Source of the DNA: Lachnospiraceae bacterium
GTDB lineage: Bacteria > Bacillota > Clostridia > Lachnospirales > Lachnospiraceae
Assembly (NCBI GenBank): GCA_015057205.1
Contig: SVEW01000001.1
Location: 1-36,650, forward strand
Length of the DNA: 36,650 nt
Reading direction: 5' to 3'
The position numbers were made by a program, and so were the translations under genes. The notes below the pieces were generated by a model. That model did not search any database. It saw nothing but the letters and a program-made list of their open reading frames with translations, and had not been told where the DNA came from. How positions within the stretch are numbered: the stretch's first letter is position 1; each line of letters begins with the position of its first letter. Shown here piece by piece: positions 32,013-36,650 of the stretch.

Positions 32013-33428
32013 TTAGGACCTCGCTGTTGTATGATTTGGTAAGTTTTTGGTGTCTGCTGCTATCCATTGATTGGCATAAATAAGCGAAAACAATAACCAG
32101 TTAAAATGGTCCATGGTACCAATGGACAGAAGACATAGCAGATAGCTGAGCAATGCGAATAAGAGAGCCTTGCTTAGCTTATTCGTATTTTTAAATAGAA
32201 ATAGAAAGGCTGCAAGGTATAGCATACAAAACGCAGCCAGCCCGGTCAGGCCGCCATCGCAGATGATGCCAACATAAGCTACATCATACGTATAGGCAGG
32301 AACCCATTTACCGGGTTTATATAAATAATGGACATCGCCGCGATTTTGGGCTTTAGCACCGAGTCCAAAAAGCGGGTTTTTGTTTAATGTATAGGTTATA
32401 CCGGAAAGTTGCCAAAGCCGGGAGGACGTGCCCTTTTGGTTATCCCCAAAGCCGGCAACACCTGTTGGTGCGTCTTCATCTAAATCAAAATGGAAACCAA
32501 CTTCGTTTAGTAAGGATTTGCCGGTGCCTATATAAAAATAGCGTAAATGGGAGCTAACTGCGCTAAGAAGTATAACAATGCAAAGGGATATAGCAATTAG
32601 CTGACCGTATACTTTTACATAGTGTAGTTTACTTTCTTTTTTCTGAAAAAGGAACATAAGAATAACCATAAATCCCAGAAAAAGCAATTGTGCACGGCTT
32701 CCGGTGTGGATTACGGCAAATACATCTAATGTTAGGATAAGCAAGTAACGCTTTTCATAGTTTTTTTCATATAAATATAAAATAAGAGGAACCATTACGA
32801 CGCAATAGGTCGCAAAAAAGCTTGGGAGTCCGAAGGTCAAGTCGGCGCGCAGTAACCCAAGACGGATATAGTACTCATCCAATAGATGACGCTGCGCCAA
32901 ATAAAATAAGGAACCAACATTAAAGCGGGAAATGCTTTCGTAAATTGCAAGGGCAAAAACAAAACCGGACACGGTAATTATGGAACGAATGGCGCGCTCT
33001 ATTTTTTCATAGGTGGAGAATTGGACGCCGAGAAGGAGTAGCATCATTCCTTCTTCGAACAATACGCTTAATATGGATTTAACGGAACTGTTATAAGTCG
33101 TAACGTAGTATAGGTTCGAAATGATGCGCATAACAACGTAACCGATTACTAATTTGGAAGGCAATGAAAATGGTACAAAAAAGGTTCGGTAATTGCAGAG
33201 TGCCTTTCTGGTTTGCGGCCTTAAAAGGGTATAACAAAGCAAAATCAGGAGCATAATGCGACTTACGGAAAAAAGGGGAAGATGCTCGTTAATTTCAAAT
33301 GAAAAGTAATCAGGCAACAATGTATAGATGCTTACAAAAAGATACTCGTAAGTTTTACAATAAATACTGTATACGATTCCAAATAAGAGAATTCCCAATA
33401 TAATGACTGCAATGATAGAGTATGTCAC
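32013..33428 (-). CDS. Wzy/O-antigen-ligase-like polymerase, copy 2
   Basis: The 471-aa protein has about 11-12 predicted helices and begins at GTG 33428 on the minus strand, nine bases after AGGAGG. It has a large extracytoplasmic loop (about residues 300-390) containing GTSSRLWQLSGITYTLNKNPLFGLG, the pattern expected of the O-antigen ligase/polymerase family (PF04932). IHTGSRAQLLFLGF lies in a preceding helix region. It has little resemblance to the polymerase at 22037 apart from topology. It shares an operon with an acyltransferase before it and a GT4 after it, which suggests a second repeat-unit system. Confidence 0.85.
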   Translation of the reverse strand: MTYSIIAVIILGILLFGIVYSIYCKTYEYLFVSIYTLLPDYFSFEINEHLPLFSVSRIMLLILLCYTLLRPQTRKALCNYRTFFVPFSLPSKLVIGYVVMRIISNLYYVTTYNSSVKSILSVLFEEGMMLLLLGVQFSTYEKIERAIRSIITVSGFVFALAIYESISRFNVGSLFYLAQRHLLDEYYIRLGLLRADLTFGLPSFFATYCVVMVPLILYLYEKNYEKRYLLILTLDVFAVIHTGSRAQLLFLGFMVILMFLFQKKESKLHYVKVYGQLIAISLCIVILLSAVSSHLRYFYIGTGKSLLNEVGFHFDLDEDAPTGVAGFGDNQKGTSSRLWQLSGITYTLNKNPLFGLGAKAQNRGDVHYLYKPGKWVPAYTYDVAYVGIICDGGLTGLAAFCMLYLAAFLFLFKNTNKLSKALLFALLSYLLCLLSIGTMDHFNWLLFSLIYANQWIAADTKNLPNHTTARS

Positions 33429-33441
33429 GGTAAAATGCCTC

Positions 33442-34485
33442 CTAGTTTAATAATTCGTTGGTAGTAGTTGCTTGAATGGAGTGGTGCTTCTTCTTTTTGA
33501 CGTGATGCGCATATAAAATCGCTAAAGTAATTGACAAAAGTGCGGTCACGAAAAAGCTATCGGGTCCATAGGTCTTTTTTCCATATATTAGCATGTAATA
33601 GATGCTCCAAACGTACATATGTATGAAATAAATGGTCGTACTATAGGTTCTTAAGTTGCGGTAGAGACCATTATCTTTCAAAGAAAAGTTGTTAATTATT
33701 CCAAATAGGCCGACTGCTGAAAGGATTGTCAAATAGCCTGCTAAAAAATCACTGCCGAAAAAGAAGCGAGGCAGAGAAGAAAGCAATAGCAAGGACCAGT
33801 TGAGAATAGTGGGTATTTCTTTGCGGCTTAATAGCATCCCCAGAGGGATATAGATCAGGCCGGTAAATATGCGTCCGCTTCCAATGCTATAAACAAATAG
33901 TTTTCTTATGAGTTCCGGAGGAGTATCGTAAGTGCCGTTATAATTTACATATGCTGTAATGCCAAAACAGAGAATGCTTGCCACAAGGCTCAGGACGATT
34001 AGGCCTAACGGGCGTTTGCATAGCTTCATAAAAAGCAAAATAACAAGCAGCGTATAAATGGCTGACAGCAAATACCACAAAGGCCAGGAGTTATAGTGTT
34101 CTCCCACAAAAAAGAGCCCCCGGATATATACGAGAACAGCTCTCAGCGGAGGTGTTGCCTCTTTGTAGTAATGGTAAATGGCTAATGGGGAATAGATAAT
34201 TGTCCAAACGAAATACAGTTTGACAAATTTAATGCACAGTAGTTTTATCCTTATAAAATCATTGGTGTCATAATTCCAATCCATTTTTTTCGCTAAAAGA
34301 TAACCGGAGGCTAAAAAGAAGAATGGAACTGCCATTGATACAAAAATCGTACAAAGCGTCTGCGCGTAGGTATTCGTTACATTTATTAGTGGTTGTGTAT
34401 GAATAGCGACTACGGCCAGTGACATAATGAATTTCCACAAATCCAGGCTATTATAATTTTTTTCGTTATAGTTTCTTTCCATCAT
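33442..34485 (-). CDS. Acyltransferase-3 family membrane protein
   Basis: The 347-aa protein has about 10 predicted helices and the PF01757 start pattern NSLDLWKFIMSLAVVAIHTQPL, where the His is the likely catalytic residue. A PFFFLASGYLLAKK segment follows, and YFIHMYVWSIYYM lies near the C-terminus. Family members O-acetylate (or otherwise acylate) sugars on the outer or inner face of the membrane. AGGAAACG precedes the tandem ATGs. It is the first gene of the minus-strand operon with the polymerase (13 bases downstream) and the GT4. TATAAT at 34536-34531 (minus strand) is a likely -10, but no good -35 is seen. Confidence 0.87.
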   Translation of the reverse strand: MMERNYNEKNYNSLDLWKFIMSLAVVAIHTQPLINVTNTYAQTLCTIFVSMAVPFFFLASGYLLAKKMDWNYDTNDFIRIKLLCIKFVKLYFVWTIIYSPLAIYHYYKEATPPLRAVLVYIRGLFFVGEHYNSWPLWYLLSAIYTLLVILLFMKLCKRPLGLIVLSLVASILCFGITAYVNYNGTYDTPPELIRKLFVYSIGSGRIFTGLIYIPLGMLLSRKEIPTILNWSLLLLSSLPRFFFGSDFLAGYLTILSAVGLFGIINNFSLKDNGLYRNLRTYSTTIYFIHMYVWSIYYMLIYGKKTYGPDSFFVTALLSITLAILYAHHVKKKKHHSIQATTTNELLN

Positions 34486-34682
34486 GCGTTTCCTGCCAGC
34501 AAAATAGTATTTGATATGTTAACACTCCTAATTATATAGTAAAAATTGCCAATGTACTAGTTAATTTTAAATTCTATTAAGTGAATTTTTTTCAGAGACG
34601 GAAAAAAACGAAAAATGAAAGCTGACTTTCAAAATGTAACAATTTATGTAACCTTTTGGTGATATACTGACATCAGTCGCGG
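34486..34682. other. Intergenic region with divergent promoters
   Basis: No gene is seen. The left part holds the putative -10 of the minus-strand acyltransferase operon (34531-34536). The right part holds the third TGTAAC promoter pointing to the IS (34635-34668), then 14 bases to the element's inverted repeat. Confidence 0.7.
34635..34668 (+). promoter_or_regulatory. Promoter with TGTAAC direct repeat (copy 3), next to the IS
   Basis: TGTAAC at 34635-34640 and 34647-34652 is again a perfect repeat of 12-base period. Ten bases later is TATACT at 34663-34668. Spacing and -10 match the copy at 2110-2143 exactly. No gene of the small-protein type follows in the window: the IS begins 14 bases after the -10. 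Confidence 0.65.
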
Positions 34683-34696
34683 GTCTTTGACAGTTT
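34683..34696 (+). repeat. Left terminal inverted repeat of the IS
   Basis: GTCTTTGACAGTTT; its exact reverse complement is at 36633-36646. Confidence 0.85.
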
Positions 34697-34732
34697 GTTC
34701 AACCCTCTCGGTTCTATAACCTCAGTAAATTC

Positions 34733-34755
34733 AAGGCTTTGAGCCTTATTTTTTT
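34733..34755 (+). terminator. Terminator inside the left end of the IS
   Basis: AAGGCT (34733-34738) pairs with AGCCTT (34742-34747), followed by ATTTTTTT. It lies before the transposase gene and would block transcripts coming in from the flanking TGTAAC promoter. Confidence 0.7.
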
Positions 34756-34801
34756 GTCAAATTTTTTGTATTTTTATGTAGCGTATGTCGCGTGATTGTG
34801 G

Positions 34802-34807
34802 TATAAT
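34802..34807 (+). promoter_or_regulatory. Possible extended -10 for the transposase
   Basis: TATAAT preceded by TGG (TGn form). No -35 is obvious. It is about 20 bases before the ATG at 34826. Confidence 0.4.
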
Positions 34808-34825
34808 AGAGGGAGAGGTGATTAC

Positions 34826-36550
34826 ATGCGTTTAAGAATTAAGAATGATAACGGAATTGAACGACTTTATATTGAAAAATCAGTTCGAATTAGCAAGACT
34901 AAAGTTACTACACAGAACGTAGAAAAGCTTGGTCGGGTTGATGAGCTTATGAAATCCAAGGGAATGTCTCGTGACGAAGTCATTGCTTGGGCCAAACAGC
35001 GTGTTGATGAATTAAATGAATCCTCCAGTCCGCTTTTGCTTTCACTTTCACCAACAGCACCGATTTCTATGGATGAACAGCGTACATTTCGTGCTGGATA
35101 CCTGTTTTTACAGGACATTTACTATTCCATGAAGATGAAAAATATTTTTAGAAATATCGAAAAACGGCATCGTTATAAATTCGATCTTGATGCGATTACA
35201 TCAGATCTTATCTATGCTCGCATTCTTGAACCAACCAGTAAAAGGGCTTCCTACAAGGTTGCTGAGACTTTTCTCGAAAGACCCAACTACGAGGAGCATG
35301 ATATCTACCGTGGATTGAGCATTCTTGCAGAGGAACTCGATTACATACAGGCAGAAGTATACAAGAATTCGAACTTTGTTATAAACCGGAACAATCATGT
35401 GCTTTATTACGACTGTAGCAACTTTTACTTTGAGATAGAACAGGCCGATGATTTACGAAAATATGGAAAGAGCAAAGAACACCGCCCCAACCCAATCGTT
35501 CAAATGGGACTATTCATGGATGGAGATGGTATTCCCATTGCATTTAACTTATTTGACGGCGCTTCCAACGAACAGCCATCCTTGAAGCCGGCGGAAAAGA
35601 AGCTCATTCAGGAGTTCGGCTTTGACCGGTTCGTTGTTTGTACGGATGCAGGACTTGGTTCCGAAGCAAACCGAAGATTCAATGACATAAATGGACGTAG
35701 TTTTGTGGTGACCCAGTCTTTAAAAAAGTTGAAAGAAGATGAACGCCTATCAGCAATGGACAACACCAACTGGCATCGTCTTTCTGACGGAAAACCTGTC
35801 AGCAACTTTGAGGAAATCCGCAAAAATCCAGAAGAATACGCCGATGAGATTTTTTACAAAGAGCGGATACACGATGGAAACAGCGTACTTGGACAACTTA
35901 TGATTATTACTTATTCTCCGGCCTATGCACTGTACCAGAAGTTAGTTCGCCAAGCCCAGCTTGAACGAGCAGAGAAAATGATTGCATTAAAAAATGCCAA
36001 AAAGCAAAGAAAAAATCCGAATGACCCTGCTCGTTTCGTGAAAGTTACATCTGTTACTGATGACGGTGAAATTGCCCAAAAGAAACTGTATAGTCTTGAT
36101 GAAGAAGCCATTGAAAAAGAAGCTTTCTATGATGGTTTTTATGCTGTATGTACGAACCTCATTGACGACAGCGTAAAAGATATCATTTCCGTAAGTGAAG
36201 GACGTTGGAAGATTGAAGAATCGTTTCGAATCATGAAAACGGATTTTGAGTCCAGACCGGTTTACGTATCCAGAGAGGATCGAATCCGCGCACACTTCCT
36301 AACTTGCTACCTTGCCTTACTGATTTACCGTATATTGGAAAAGAAAGTCGGAAATGGCTTTACTTCCGATGAAATCATCTATACATTACGCGATTACAAT
36401 CTTCTAAAAGTAAACGGTGAGGGCTACATCCCGGAGTATAGAAGAACCCCATTAACAGACCGCTTACACGAAGTATTCGGCTTTCGTACCGATACCGAGA
36501 TTGTTCCAACAAGGAAGCTGAAATCAATCATTGCTTCTACCAAAAAATAG
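34826..36550 (+). CDS. IS1634-family transposase
   Basis: The product is 574 aa from the ATG at 34826, preceded by GGGAGAGGTG; a longer in-frame TTG at 34796 overlaps the promoter. It is full length for the family. The DDE core can be followed: YYDCSNFYFE (Asp196), VVCTDAGLGSEANRRF (Asp274), and RWKIEESFRIMKTDFESRP with the catalytic Glu near 464-465. A long Lys-rich insertion lies before the last motif. Cut-and-paste transposition at the element's inverted repeats is the expected activity. The frame is uninterrupted, so the enzyme should be active. Confidence 0.85.
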   Translation: MRLRIKNDNGIERLYIEKSVRISKTKVTTQNVEKLGRVDELMKSKGMSRDEVIAWAKQRVDELNESSSPLLLSLSPTAPISMDEQRTFRAGYLFLQDIYYSMKMKNIFRNIEKRHRYKFDLDAITSDLIYARILEPTSKRASYKVAETFLERPNYEEHDIYRGLSILAEELDYIQAEVYKNSNFVINRNNHVLYYDCSNFYFEIEQADDLRKYGKSKEHRPNPIVQMGLFMDGDGIPIAFNLFDGASNEQPSLKPAEKKLIQEFGFDRFVVCTDAGLGSEANRRFNDINGRSFVVTQSLKKLKEDERLSAMDNTNWHRLSDGKPVSNFEEIRKNPEEYADEIFYKERIHDGNSVLGQLMIITYSPAYALYQKLVRQAQLERAEKMIALKNAKKQRKNPNDPARFVKVTSVTDDGEIAQKKLYSLDEEAIEKEAFYDGFYAVCTNLIDDSVKDIISVSEGRWKIEESFRIMKTDFESRPVYVSREDRIRAHFLTCYLALLIYRILEKKVGNGFTSDEIIYTLRDYNLLKVNGEGYIPEYRRTPLTDRLHEVFGFRTDTEIVPTRKLKSIIASTKK

Positions 36551-36579
36551 TTCCGACGCTACATTCTTAAACATCATAA

Positions 36580-36623
36580 AAAACTGCAGCAGCCCTTGTA
36601 TTTACTGGGGTTACTGCAGTTTT
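36580..36623 (+). terminator. Terminator after the transposase gene
   Basis: AAAACTGCAG (36580-36589) pairs with CTGCAGTTTT (36614-36623) around a 24-base loop, followed by CGCTTTT. Confidence 0.65.
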
Positions 36624-36632
36624 CGCTTTTCA

Positions 36633-36646
36633 AAACTGTCAAAGAC
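36633..36646 (-). repeat. Right terminal inverted repeat of the IS
   Basis: AAACTGTCAAAGAC, the exact reverse complement of the left repeat at 34683-34696. Only four bases of flanking DNA (AGGA) remain in the window. Confidence 0.85.
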
Positions 36647-36650
36647 AGGA

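Larger units (their letters stand above)
34683..36646 (+). mobile_element. Complete IS1634-like insertion sequence (1964 bp)
   Basis: It is bounded by a 14-base perfect inverted repeat and carries one intact transposase, with a terminator near each end. No target duplication can be seen: the left flank ends in GCGG, while the four right-flank bases are AGGA. The element looks intact, so it may still be mobile. Confidence 0.8.

Noticed and set aside
571..34668. TGTAAC repeats as LytTR/AgrA sites or as ECF sigma -35 elements
   Set aside because: LytTR sites need about 12-13 bases between 9-base repeats. ECF promoters need one -35 at about 16-17 bases from a CGT-type -10. Neither fits the period of 12 and the TATACT -10.

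Overview
The window looks like a chromosomal surface-polysaccharide (EPS/capsule) locus from an A+T-rich Gram-positive Clostridia member, most likely a Lachnospiraceae relative. The reasons are strong AGGAGG-type ribosome sites, sigma-A-like promoters, a split CpsC/CpsD-type chain-length and kinase pair, BspA-type leucine-rich repeats, an LPXTG-like wall-anchored protein, and a signal-peptide and linker style common in gut Clostridia. Genus cannot be settled from the sequence alone.

Left flank (1-5630), surface proteins: the 3' end of a BspA-like LRR protein; a small protein of unknown family (136 aa); a GT14-type glycosyltransferase on the minus strand; a second copy of the small protein (139 aa); and a 982-aa coiled-coil surface protein ending in an NPLTG sorting signal. 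Both small-protein genes sit behind the same unusual promoter, TGTAAC-N6-TGTAAC (or TATAAC)-N10-(-10). A third copy of this promoter lies at 34635-34668, directly beside an insertion sequence.

Centre (5635-28221), polysaccharide assembly: a sigma-A-type promoter starts a GT4-GT2-GT2-GT2 operon. It is followed by a minus-strand GT2, then a GT32-flippase-GT2 group and a priming sugar-phosphate transferase with its own promoter. After a minus-strand VanZ-like gene comes an 11-gene run: Wzz/CpsC-like, tyrosine-kinase-like (with an odd P-loop), membrane-anchored secreted protein, GT4, GT4, GT2, Wzy-like polymerase, pyruvyl transferase, F420-beta-like Fe-S protein, second flippase, GT2. Most junctions overlap or are only a few bases apart.

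Right part (28222-34485): an unrecognised exported protein (minus strand), another GT2 (plus strand), and a minus-strand operon of acyltransferase-3, a second Wzy/ligase-like protein and an EpsF-like GT4.

Right edge (34683-36646): a complete IS1634-like element with 14-bp perfect inverted repeats, an internal terminator near each end and an intact 574-aa transposase. It lies about 14 bp downstream of the -10 of the third TGTAAC promoter.

Inferred pathway: the priming enzyme loads the first sugar phosphate on undecaprenyl phosphate. Some fourteen glycosyltransferases build one or two repeat units, and pyruvyl and acyl groups may decorate them. Two flippases and two polymerases export and polymerise them under Wzz/kinase control. 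No nucleotide-sugar synthesis gene, CpsB phosphatase, sortase or LCP ligase is visible here. I saw no tRNA, rRNA or CRISPR array.
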